From assembly GCA_005879255.1 (NCBI GenBank), contig VBKY01000426.1, forward strand, positions 1-5,408: DNA of 5,408 nt, written 5' to 3'. This stretch comes from Deltaproteobacteria bacterium (GTDB lineage Bacteria > Desulfobacterota_B > Binatia > UBA9968). The translations under genes were made by a program, and so were the position numbers. The notes under the pieces are model-generated. The model was not told the origin of the DNA, did no database searches, and worked only from the letters and a program-made list of their open reading frames with translations. Below are positions 1 through 5,408 of this stretch, piece by piece (within the stretch, counting starts at the first letter, position 1; every line of letters starts with the position of its first letter).

Positions 1-141
1 AACGTCGAGGGTCCCCCGCTCGCGGGTTGGTGGAGGCAGCGGGACATCATCAAATTTACTTATAGCATAAAGCTTGGCCGTGGAAATCAAAGGCGATACG
101 AGAATTTTCAGTCCCGAGAGAGTACCGGGACTACGTATCAC
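1..141 (-). CDS. Start of an unrecognised protein, open to the window edge (47 codons seen)
   Basis: A GTG at 141-139 shares its first base with the TAG stop of the preceding frame (TAGTG), a common arrangement for coupled genes. The frame is open to position 1 and reads as plausible protein: a Leu/Ile/Val-rich strand (GLKILVSPLIS), a helix-like stretch (TAKLYAISKFDD) and a proline run followed by charged residues (PLPPPTRERGTLDV). No family is recognised from so short a piece. No good ribosome binding site precedes the GTG, which fits coupling to the upstream frame. Alternatively the two frames are one gene split by a base error, as seen repeatedly in the helicase. An inverted repeat at 110-132 lies inside this frame. 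Confidence 0.45.
   Translation of the reverse strand, partial: MIRSPGTLSGLKILVSPLISTAKLYAISKFDDVPLPPPTRERGTLDV
110..132. repeat. 7-bp inverted repeat with 9-nt loop
   Basis: AGTCCCG (110-116) pairs with CGGGACT (126-132). On the minus strand it is followed by GAAAATTCTC rather than a run of T, so it makes a poor intrinsic terminator, and it falls within a reading frame open to the left edge. It could affect translation of that frame in RNA, but nothing else supports a function. Confidence 0.4.
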
Positions 142-326
142 TATTGGTCGTCAACTGAATGAATCCATGCGTCTAAAGCCGCTCCGCTCTCGCTGTATTT
201 TCCGTTGAGAACACATAGAAGCAAATAGTTCTGGCAAAGTTGTGGCAAAGTGGCAGCGTCCAATAGCCTGTCGAGGACCTCTTCAATTCCGTTCGAAGAT
301 GGATCGTCACTAGACTCTGCGCTCAA
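141..326 (-). CDS. Short hypothetical protein of 61 codons, start uncertain
   Basis: I do not recognise this protein. It is acidic at the N-terminus (SAESSDDPSS), then mostly helical with Leu- and Cys-containing stretches (EEVLDRLLDAA, QNYLLLCVLNG) and a C-terminal ALDAWIH helix; no signal peptide or membrane segment stands out. The only start available is TTG at 326, without a visible Shine-Dalgarno sequence; the frame opens at a TAG at 347-345, so no ATG start exists. This could be a small gene with a weak start or the 3' end of a larger gene whose upstream part is lost. Its TAG stop overlaps by one base the GTG of the next frame, which suggests translational coupling or a further frameshift. 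It lies 180 bp downstream of the helicase on the same strand. Confidence 0.45.
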   Translation of the reverse strand: MSAESSDDPSSNGIEEVLDRLLDAATLPQLCQNYLLLCVLNGKYSESGAALDAWIHSVDDQ

Positions 327-506
327 ACGGAGTAACCGAAGAGACTAGACCCGGGTGCCTGTTTTATTCTTGGGGTTTGTGGTTCCCGGACACAGACAAA
401 AAGGGGACAAATGGATCCGCTATGATTCCTGGATGGAGAAACAGAATTACAAGTTAAGGGGTTACTTTCACCACTATGTGAGACCGCGTTTTCTTACTAT
501 TGATCT
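327..506. other. Intergenic region between the helicase stop and the short minus-strand frames
   Basis: Both strands are stop-rich and no convincing gene is visible. The centre holds an imperfect stem with one G-U pair, GTTCCC (382-387) with GGGGAC (403-408), around an A-rich loop, next to a GGGGTTTGTGG stretch. The layout recalls short repeated elements left near RAYT-type transposases, but this is only a resemblance from memory. I see no clear sigma-70 promoter or terminator with a U-tract. Confidence 0.4.
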
Positions 507-2549
507 CTAATTCTTTCGAACATACCCTGCGACGAACTGCCACGACGTATTTTCACCGCAATTTTGGCATTTAAGATAGTTGCCGAGCGGTCCCTGTGCA
601 TTGATCAAGCCAGCAGTGTTGCATTTGCGACAGGTGACTCGAAGACTTCCAGCGAGGCGCTGTAACGTCAGCACGTCAATACGTTCGACTTTATTGCAAC
701 CTGAATCAGTGCACACGACTACAGGCCCCGCAGTGTAGATGTTAACTCGAGCAACGCGACTACACTGCGAACATTGCGGGTTCCTGAATCGTTCTTCGAG
801 CGCTGCCAACCCTTCAACGACTGGATTGCCCAAGGGCTTTCGTTCTACGTACTGCCGATTCGGCGTCGATGAGCTTGAATTCTCACGCTTGGGACTTCCG
901 TGAGCGGGGGCCCTATGCTTGCTGTGACGCTCGTTTTCGAGCGATCCGGAATAAATGGACTCTTCGCTGAATGCCAGACTGCCGTCTTGCGATGTGACCG
1001 ACGCAACAGTCATTTGCTCTCGGCCACCGAAATTATCGTCACCTATGGGCGGCGGAGACGTAATCGCTGCTGGAGGCACGCCTTCTCTCGTGTAACTGGA
1101 TGGTGCTGGCCATACGGCAGAGAACGCGGCTTGGCCGTTATCATCGTCTTCGCTAGGCTTCAAGTTGTCTTGCTTACCCGTCTCGACAACAGCAGAAATC
1201 ACGCGACGCTCGGTGTGTATGCTCCTCGGCGCGCCTTCCGCACCAATGGGTTCGATGCCGCGCTCCGCTAACGTCTTCAAGAGGTCACCGAGCACATCCT
1301 TCCGTCGGCGGATGAAGGCAGAAGCGAAACACCGCCAGAAAGTCCAGCCCGCGCGTTCCAAATCGCGTTGCCGTTGCATATCGTCAGCCCATTTGTCTAC
1401 ACCGTGGTATTTGTCGCCGTCGCACTCGACCCCAAGCCGAGCATCGTCGTGTCCCTCTATCACCAGATCGATGCGGTATCGCCCAACCCGAACTTGTGGC
1501 GTTACCCAGTAGCCACGCTGAGTGAGCTCGTCATACATCTCGCGTTCGAAAGGGGACTCACAAAGTTTGCGCAGATCCTCGACGCGCACTTCATCCTGCT
1601 TGAAAGGTGCCGCAAAGTGTCCGATGAGACTACGCCGGTACCGGTCCGCCTCACTCAAGTGCTCCAATTCCACTGAGCGCACCAAATACATTCGGTCTCT
1701 CGCCCGCGAAGCTGCCACGTTGAAACGCTGCGCAAAGGTATCGCGAGAAAGCGGCGCGCCAGGGTCGTTAGGAGCTGACACCATGGAGAGAAACATGATG
1801 TCCCGTTCCTTCCCCTGAAACGTGCGGGCATCTCCGCACGCGATGCGATGGCGTTGCATGAGTTCCGGTCCGATTTCATCCTCTAATCGCTCCCATATTG
1901 CCAGAGCCTGCTTCTCGGCCAGCAGCGAAACTACTCCGATGGATCGCTGGGCCATCTTAGGGTCTGACACAATCGCTTTGATTTCATCGACAATAAAGCG
2001 CGTCTCAAGCAGATTGATGTCGCCCTTGCGTTGGCCGTCCTGCACAACTACGTCAACGAGCGGTGGGTCGAGGCGTTCGGAGGTTTTCGGCAGACGCAGC
2101 GGCCGCAGCTCGTGATTGTAGAACTCACGCTTGGAGTACTCGATGATGGGACCGACGCAGCGAAAATGCTCCTTCAGCATTACCGAGCTCTTGGCGAACA
2201 CTACTTTGTACAAGTCGTAGATGGAGCGTTCGGGCGACATCTGCGGTCGATAGGTCACTACCTGGTTGCCAAGGAAGCGGCTCATGAGGCTGCGAATCTT
2301 TTCCTCCTCAAGGCCCACCCCTTCAGGGGAGACTTGCTTGTCATCACCGACGATGAGAACCTTCTTCGCCCGTAGCAGCGAAGGTAATGCTGTTAGGTCC
2401 GACTGCGATGCTTCGTCTATGACCACGAGGTCAAAACAGCCAAGCTCTGCAGGCAGGGATTCGGACACACGGTAATGGGGCATTATCCAGCATGGTACCG
2501 CATGGTTCGCTTGCGATGCCGCCATAGGTGCATCCTGACGATAGCGCAA
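507..2549 (-). CDS. Helicase fragment 5: SF1 motifs II-VI, PD-(D/E)XK (Vsr/MTES-like) nuclease and two C-terminal zinc ribbons
   Basis: The nominal start is a TTG at 2549, but coding in this frame begins by about 2611. Residues 39-51 are Walker B/motif II (DLVVIDEASQSD), 64-74 motif III, 124-131 motif IV, 236-256 motif V and 275-290 motif VI with its arginine finger region. Residues 328-435 match the Vsr/DUF559/MTES_1575 nuclease pattern: SPFERE, then RYRID (Asp361), GVECDGDKYH (Glu375, Asp377, His382), QRQRDLERAGW and FWRCFAS. Residues 440-590 are a low-complexity Ser/Pro/acid-rich linker. Cys593, 596, 613 and 618, then Cys640, 643, 661 and 664, make two zinc ribbons that probably bind nucleic acid. 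The frame ends at TAG 509-507. On its own this piece lacks Walker A and could not be an active ATPase. Confidence 0.85.
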   Translation of the reverse strand: MRYRQDAPMAASQANHAVPCWIMPHYRVSESLPAELGCFDLVVIDEASQSDLTALPSLLRAKKVLIVGDDKQVSPEGVGLEEEKIRSLMSRFLGNQVVTYRPQMSPERSIYDLYKVVFAKSSVMLKEHFRCVGPIIEYSKREFYNHELRPLRLPKTSERLDPPLVDVVVQDGQRKGDINLLETRFIVDEIKAIVSDPKMAQRSIGVVSLLAEKQALAIWERLEDEIGPELMQRHRIACGDARTFQGKERDIMFLSMVSAPNDPGAPLSRDTFAQRFNVAASRARDRMYLVRSVELEHLSEADRYRRSLIGHFAAPFKQDEVRVEDLRKLCESPFEREMYDELTQRGYWVTPQVRVGRYRIDLVIEGHDDARLGVECDGDKYHGVDKWADDMQRQRDLERAGWTFWRCFASAFIRRRKDVLGDLLKTLAERGIEPIGAEGAPRSIHTERRVISAVVETGKQDNLKPSEDDDNGQAAFSAVWPAPSSYTREGVPPAAITSPPPIGDDNFGGREQMTVASVTSQDGSLAFSEESIYSGSLENERHSKHRAPAHGSPKRENSSSSTPNRQYVERKPLGNPVVEGLAALEERFRNPQCSQCSRVARVNIYTAGPVVVCTDSGCNKVERIDVLTLQRLAGSLRVTCRKCNTAGLINAQGPLGNYLKCQNCGENTSWQFVAGYVRKN

Positions 2550-3700
2550 CGCCCGCTTGCCCGTGCCCTTCCCAATTTTCCGAATGGCGATGAGATAAGC
2601 CTGCAGGGCAGCCGAATACTAGGTGAAGCGTTCTCCGCGAGTTTCAACCACGTTCGCTTCACTACGATGTCGCGATAGGCGCGCGACAAATCGCTCTCCA
2701 CTTCATGGCGGTCCTTCGCCAGCCGCTTCAGCTCTTCTTGCGCATCAATCGATTCAAGGTAGATGGCCAGACGCCTCAAGCGCCAAGCGTTGCGCCAATT
2801 ATCCGGCAGAAGGCTATCCACCGTGCCTTCAAGCGGTTGTTTCAGCGATGTGGCGTACTGCGGCGCACCAGCAGCCTCAACTTTGTCGCAAACGTGACGC
2901 ACGGCGGCGAGATGCGTGCCCAAACCTAGCACCCGAGATAATTCGGCCATCAGCGCCGACCACTCGGCCTGCAACCGGGAGTCCTCGATCTCTGGATTGC
3001 CCAATGTCTCAAAGAGAAACCGGCGTAGGTTCTCTATGATGCGGCCGGTGTGAAGGTCCAGCACCTTCTGAAAACGCTCTTTGGTGGCCCAAACATTGGC
3101 GAGCCGGTTCTTGGTTAGGTGGTGCCCCAGAGCCTTCTCCAACTCCGCCAATCGCTGCGTGTTATCCGCCACCGCGCGATTATGATTCCAGTTGGGGAAT
3201 ACTTGAGAAGCAACGGCGCAAAGTTCGCCTTCCGCGTTCACGATGTTTTTGACTTTGCAGTAAAGGGTGTAAGCATGGGCGGCGGCCAAGCCACCATCTG
3301 GCCGGTCCCCCAATACCGAAGCTTTCAGCTGAAGCTCGTGAACGAGAGTGTTCCAGCACAAGGCTAGTTCGCGTAGGCGTCTCAACAACGCTAGATGCTC
3401 GGCTACATGTTTCCAACTCTTGGCGTCGGCAGGGGGACTGTTGCCTACGCGAATACTTTTCAGGTTCTTCTTCTGCTCTGTCTTGCCGAACAGCCCTTTC
3501 ACACCAAAGGCGCGCTTGCCCTCACTGAGATTCCGCACAGCCTCCGCGAGATCGTTATCAATCTCGATGGCTGGGGGCGCTGTAACCGGTCGCACAAGAA
3601 ACGCCCTGCGACATTCGACGGCTTGCTCGAGGTCCCGGCCGAGGGCTTCCAGCATCGGCATTAGGCTATCACTACTGCCGGTCCGTAGACGTTCGCGCAT
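2483..3700 (-). CDS. Helicase fragment 4: helical insertion, second part
   Basis: This frame is the same as fragment 3, separated from it only by the TGA and three sense codons. An ATG at 3700 could reinitiate, but no Shine-Dalgarno-like sequence precedes it. The family-like part covers about residues 1-360. It is helical and rich in Leu, Arg and Glu, with a Lys-rich loop near residues 61-85 (GKRAFGVKGLFGKTEQKK) and a tryptophan-bearing helix at the NWRNAWRLRRLA section. From residue SPSIR onward (about position 2612) the sequence turns Arg/Pro/Ser-rich and off-family, and the last 45 or so codons to 2483 are out-of-frame translation. The adjacent frame reads AALQAYLIAIRKIGKG there and runs into fragment 5, so one base is missing. 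Confidence 0.75.
   Translation of the reverse strand: MRERLRTGSSDSLMPMLEALGRDLEQAVECRRAFLVRPVTAPPAIEIDNDLAEAVRNLSEGKRAFGVKGLFGKTEQKKNLKSIRVGNSPPADAKSWKHVAEHLALLRRLRELALCWNTLVHELQLKASVLGDRPDGGLAAAHAYTLYCKVKNIVNAEGELCAVASQVFPNWNHNRAVADNTQRLAELEKALGHHLTKNRLANVWATKERFQKVLDLHTGRIIENLRRFLFETLGNPEIEDSRLQAEWSALMAELSRVLGLGTHLAAVRHVCDKVEAAGAPQYATSLKQPLEGTVDSLLPDNWRNAWRLRRLAIYLESIDAQEELKRLAKDRHEVESDLSRAYRDIVVKRTWLKLAENASPSIRLPCRLISSPFGKLGRARASGRCAIVRMHLWRHRKRTMRYHAG
2612..2614 (-). other. Frameshift lesion 4: one missing base
   Basis: The minus-strand sequence ATTCGGCTGCC reads SIR then LPC in one frame and AALQAYL in the next. Adding one base after ATTCGG restores SIR-AALQAYLIAIRKIGKG continuously into the frame carrying motif II. 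The missing base is most simply one G of a short run. Confidence 0.75.
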
Positions 3701-3709
3701 GTCGGCCGT

Positions 3710-3712
3710 TCA
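3710..3712 (-). other. Lesion 3: in-frame TGA stop, probably a mutated TGG (Trp)
   Basis: The minus-strand codons read CAA TGC CCT TGA ACG GCC GAC ATG, with good coding sense in the same frame on both sides. A G-to-A change of TGG gives the simplest repair (CPWTADM). All other Trp codons needed in the protein are TGG, so TGA is not being read as Trp here. Confidence 0.75.
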
Positions 3713-4300
3713 AGGGCATTGCGCCCGTGCAACTTCATCGCGTAGGCGATGAAGCGATTCGATATGGGTGAGAAGTCTCTGAGCGAGAACGATCATCTCC
3801 TCGCTCGAATCGGCGAGCGCCGGAACTGCTCCGTTTTCTATGCCCTGTTTCAGCTTTTCGAACTGGGACAAGTCCTGGTGGACCTCGAGCAGTGTCTTGG
3901 AATCTGGAAACACCACGAGCTGGGGCAGTGACGAATTCAAGTAGTCGATATCTTGACCTAGAGCACGCCTTTCCTCGCGAAGCCGCACAACATCAGCGTC
4001 CGAGAACTGTGGCGCGAACTCGGGAGCGGTTCCAAGCGAGTCGGGAATCCACTCGTACTGACCGGTGTTCCGGACTACCTCACGTGCAGCGTCCTGAGGG
4101 TCAATCTCTTCAGTGTCCAGCGTTATCTTGGACAGATTCCGTTTCGCCCATTCGCCAATCTTGCGATCAATGCCAGCGAGTTTGCCGTGTAATGCGTCAA
4201 TGGACTCCTCAAGGTGATTGATGGCTCTTGCCGTATTGCTGCGGTCTACGCCCTGTACTTCTGAGGCAATCTTGTAGATGGCATGTTCGAACTGCTTCAA
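3710..4300 (-). CDS. Helicase fragment 3: helical/coiled-coil insertion, first part, ended by an in-frame TGA
   Basis: This 196-codon frame opens at a TTG at 4300, but its coding sequence extends upstream to about 4327 (SLLTSEQDG), joining fragment 2. It is almost entirely helical: charged heptad-like stretches include INHLEESIDALHGKLAGIDR, DVVRLREERRALGQDIDYL and HIESLHRLRDEVARA. A central Trp/Pro-containing section (QYEWIPDSLG) separates the helices. It belongs to the long insertion between motif Ia and motif II. It ends at TGA 3712-3710, after which the same frame continues as TADMRERL into fragment 4. A single-base change from TGG (Trp) is the simplest explanation. No ribosome binding site or independent start supports a separate gene. 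Confidence 0.7.
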   Translation of the reverse strand: MKQFEHAIYKIASEVQGVDRSNTARAINHLEESIDALHGKLAGIDRKIGEWAKRNLSKITLDTEEIDPQDAAREVVRNTGQYEWIPDSLGTAPEFAPQFSDADVVRLREERRALGQDIDYLNSSLPQLVVFPDSKTLLEVHQDLSQFEKLKQGIENGAVPALADSSEEMIVLAQRLLTHIESLHRLRDEVARAQCP

Positions 4301-4305
4301 TCCGT

Positions 4306-4332
4306 CCTGTTCGCTCGTCAGCAGCGAACAGG
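4306..4332. repeat. Perfect 10-bp inverted repeat with 7-nt loop at frameshift lesion 2
   Basis: CCTGTTCGCT (4306-4315) pairs perfectly with AGCGAACAGG (4323-4332) across a 7-nt loop. The loss of frame in the helicase (about 4329-4327, minus-strand reading) falls inside one arm. Downstream the frame reads SLLTSEQDG, upstream it reads LQEQLP; from memory of related helicases several residues normally lie between these, so a small deletion as well as a shift is likely. There is no T-run, so this is not a terminator. Confidence 0.75.
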
Positions 4333-5082
4333 AAGCTGCTCTTGCAGCACCGCCAAAGCGGGATCCTTCATCGAAGTCACGAGCACCCGTTTGCCCTCGG
4401 CGAGGTAGTGGCAGATGACGTTGGCGATAGTGTGCGTCTTGCCCGTGCCGGGCGGACCCTGCGCGGTAACGCCATCCGAAATATCCAACAGCTGGATAAT
4501 GCGAACCTGTTCTTCATTGAAGGGCTTCGGGAAATAGAGGTCGCGCGCCTTTTTACCGCTCGCGCTTCGGTCGGAGTGGTAGTATGCGGACACACCGCGG
4601 TAACTTGGCAGTTCGACAACCGGGTTCGTCGTGTCTGGGTCAGTCACGACCGCAGCGACTGCGGGCGGGTAGGACTCGGCTTCCTCAGCTTGCTTCTTCA
4701 GTTTTTCCAGGTCCTGCAGGAACAGGTTGTTGTTGCGCGGACGCGCGAAGAGCACCCATGTGTCGGTGACTTTGAGTTTGTCGTCCCCTTTGGCCAGCGT
4801 CCGGTCCTCTGCCGACACTACGTTCGGCCAGTAGATGCCGTTTGCATCGAGGTTGGTAACCGCGGTGCGAAGCAACGGTTCGAAAGTGCCACGGTCAAAC
4901 GGCGAAAAAGTCGATGTAGCTTTCCCGAAGAACTCCTTCGCCGCCTTCTCGAAATCGGCAACACCTAGGTTGTCGACTGACGCATACCAGTCGACCTCAA
5001 TACGAGCATCGACATCTCGCGGCCGGATTTCCACTTCGGCTGTCACCGGGTTGAGCGACATCTCTACCAACTGTCCTAGCAA
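4318..5082 (-). CDS. Helicase fragment 2: beta-rich segment plus Walker A ATPase motif
   Basis: The nominal start is a TTG at 5082, but the coding signal in this frame continues upstream to about 5124, so this is not a real gene start. Residues 11-35 are a conserved-looking strand-rich piece (EVEIRPRDVDARIEVDWY). Residues 120-136 form a Lys/Glu helix. Residues 188-197 (FNEEQVRIIQ) sit where the Q-motif of SF1 helicases lies. Residues 209-216 are Walker A, GPPGTGKT, which binds ATP phosphates through the Lys. Residues 229-238 (EGKRVLVTSM) are the motif Ia strand. The frame ends at LPVRC, then TGA 4320-4318. The +1-related frame supplies SLLTSEQDG and runs on into fragment 3. The break coincides with a perfect inverted repeat. 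Confidence 0.8.
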   Translation of the reverse strand: MLGQLVEMSLNPVTAEVEIRPRDVDARIEVDWYASVDNLGVADFEKAAKEFFGKATSTFSPFDRGTFEPLLRTAVTNLDANGIYWPNVVSAEDRTLAKGDDKLKVTDTWVLFARPRNNNLFLQDLEKLKKQAEEAESYPPAVAAVVTDPDTTNPVVELPSYRGVSAYYHSDRSASGKKARDLYFPKPFNEEQVRIIQLLDISDGVTAQGPPGTGKTHTIANVICHYLAEGKRVLVTSMKDPALAVLQEQLPVRC

Positions 5083-5104
5083 CGGATAATTGACGATCGC
5101 GCCA

Positions 5105-5408
5105 TTAGAATTCCAAATACCAAGGGCCTACGCCCCAGACCAATTCGAGCTGGGCTTCGACAATACTGCCCTCGAGCTCGTGCTTCAGCGTGAAGAGCTG
5201 GGAATAAAGGCGGATGGTCCTGCGGCGACGCTTTTCTTCTTCGGCCCAAGGACGCCACTTCGTGGCAAGGAAGGTAACAAACTGGGCCCTGACTAGATCT
5301 GCATCCTCGTAGTCGGAAAGCGTAATCGTCGTCTTCGGGTCGACGACAGGCTTGCCCTGCTCAGGCGGCTTCGCTGATGAACAATGTGTGCCGGCGGCGA
5401 TCAAACTT
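5105..5408 (-). CDS. Helicase fragment 1: N-terminal helical region (partial, frameshifted at its end)
   Basis: This frame is open at the window edge; the first in-frame alternative start is a TTG at 5404, but the codon before it is also sense, so the true start is upstream. It encodes about 100 residues with an acidic patch (SDYEDADLVRAQF), a W-P-W element followed by a basic run (EEEKRRRR), and a helical stretch ending EAQLELVWGVG. After that glycine the frame goes off-family and stops at TAA 5107-5105. The neighbouring frame reads LGIWNSNGAIVNYPL straight into the next fragment, so one extra C in the minus-strand CCC at 5126-5124 explains the break. No catalytic motif lies in this part; it is the region leading into the ATPase core. 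Confidence 0.7.
   Translation of the reverse strand, partial: SLIAAGTHCSSAKPPEQGKPVVDPKTTITLSDYEDADLVRAQFVTFLATKWRPWAEEEKRRRRTIRLYSQLFTLKHELEGSIVEAQLELVWGVGPWYLEF
5124..5126 (-). other. Frameshift lesion 1: one extra base in a GGG run
   Basis: On the minus strand the codons read GGC GTA GGC then C CTT GGT ATT TGG. Dropping one C of the CCC run joins LVWGVG to LGIWNSNG with no gap in sense. Either side is clearly protein-like only in its own frame. A three-base run is too short to be a phase-variation tract. Confidence 0.75.

Larger units (their letters stand above)
507..5408 (-). pseudogene. Giant SF1 (Upf1-like) helicase with C-terminal Vsr/MTES-type nuclease and zinc ribbons, broken into five frames; 5' end outside window
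   Basis: Five minus-strand frames lie end to end and continue one another as a single protein of about 1,630 residues. In order it has: an N-terminal helical region; a beta-rich segment; Walker A (GPPGTGKT, 4458-4435); a helical insertion of about 670 residues; motif II (DEAS, 2417-2406); motif III (GDDKQ, about 2348-2334); motif IV (EHFR, 2171-2160); motif V (GDARTFQGKERD, 1835-1800); motif VI (RFNVAASRARD, 1727-1695); a PD-(D/E)XK nuclease domain (about 1568-1245); a Ser/acid-rich linker; and two zinc ribbons (about 773-558). The motifs place it with AAA_11/AAA_12 helicases, which unwind DNA or RNA using ATP. Four lesions interrupt it: near 5124-5126, 4327, 3710-3712 and 2612-2614. Motif preservation implies recent inactivation or sequence error. 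The natural start lies beyond 5408. A defence role is inferred from architecture only. Confidence 0.88.

Noticed and set aside
110..132. Intrinsic terminator after the 61-codon frame
   Set aside because: The stem is only 7 bp, no T-run follows on either strand, and the stem lies inside a frame that stays open to the window edge.
434..511. A 25-codon plus-strand frame starting ATGGAGAAACAG
   Set aside because: It is very short, lacks a convincing ribosome binding site, overlaps the helicase stop convergently and resembles nothing known to me.
2609..2616. Programmed ribosomal frameshifting as the reason for split frames
   Set aside because: No slippery heptamer of the X XXY YYZ type occurs at this or the other break points, the shifts have mixed direction, and one break is a plain stop codon.
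3710..3712. TGA read as tryptophan or selenocysteine
   Set aside because: Tryptophan is encoded by TGG throughout the gene, other frames end in TGA where sense is lost, and no SECIS-like context or conserved Cys/Sec motif is evident at the site.
4228..4968. A 246-codon plus-strand frame and other long plus-strand frames opposite the helicase
   Set aside because: They lie antisense to a frame with clear helicase motifs, have Arg/Ser/Cys-rich or erratic composition and show no recognisable domain. Long antisense frames are common in GC-rich coding DNA.
5124..5126. Phase-variable homopolymer switch
   Set aside because: A three-base run is far too short for the slippage rates typical of phase-variable tracts, and several independent lesions would have to be reversed together.

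Overview
The window is dominated by one very large minus-strand gene that enters at the right edge and ends at position 507. It encodes an Upf1-like superfamily 1 helicase (AAA_11/AAA_12 type) fused to a C-terminal PD-(D/E)XK nuclease domain of the Vsr/DUF559/MTES_1575 kind and a terminal pair of zinc ribbons. As given, the reading frame is broken four times: a +1 shift in a GGG run at 5124-5126, a shift plus probable small deletion near 4327, an in-frame TGA at 3710-3712, and a -1 shift near 2612-2614. The sequence therefore reads as five consecutive fragments (5407-5105, 5082-4318, 4300-3710, 3700-2483, 2549-507) that rejoin into about 1,630 residues of one family. The N-terminus lies beyond position 5408.

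Left of that gene, positions 327-506 are non-coding and stop-rich on both strands. Then come two short minus-strand reading frames: a 61-codon frame (326-141) and a second frame that starts on a GTG overlapping the first frame's TAG stop and stays open to position 1. I do not recognise either. They may be small genes of the same operon, or a second broken gene.

The helicase fragments keep every motif expected of an active enzyme: Walker A GPPGTGKT, DEAS motif II, GDDKQ motif III, an arginine-bearing motif VI, and the nuclease D...ExD residues. Either the gene was inactivated recently or the breaks are sequence or assembly errors. The third lesion is a substitution and the second sits on a perfect 10-bp inverted repeat, so the lesions do not share a single simple cause.

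Moderate-to-high GC (mid-50s by eye), the standard code (Trp as TGG throughout) and alternative start codons suggest an ordinary bacterium, perhaps a proteobacterium; the taxon cannot be fixed from this window. A helicase-nuclease-zinc-ribbon giant of this form is typical of accessory or defence loci. That role is inference: no known phage-defence partner is visible here.
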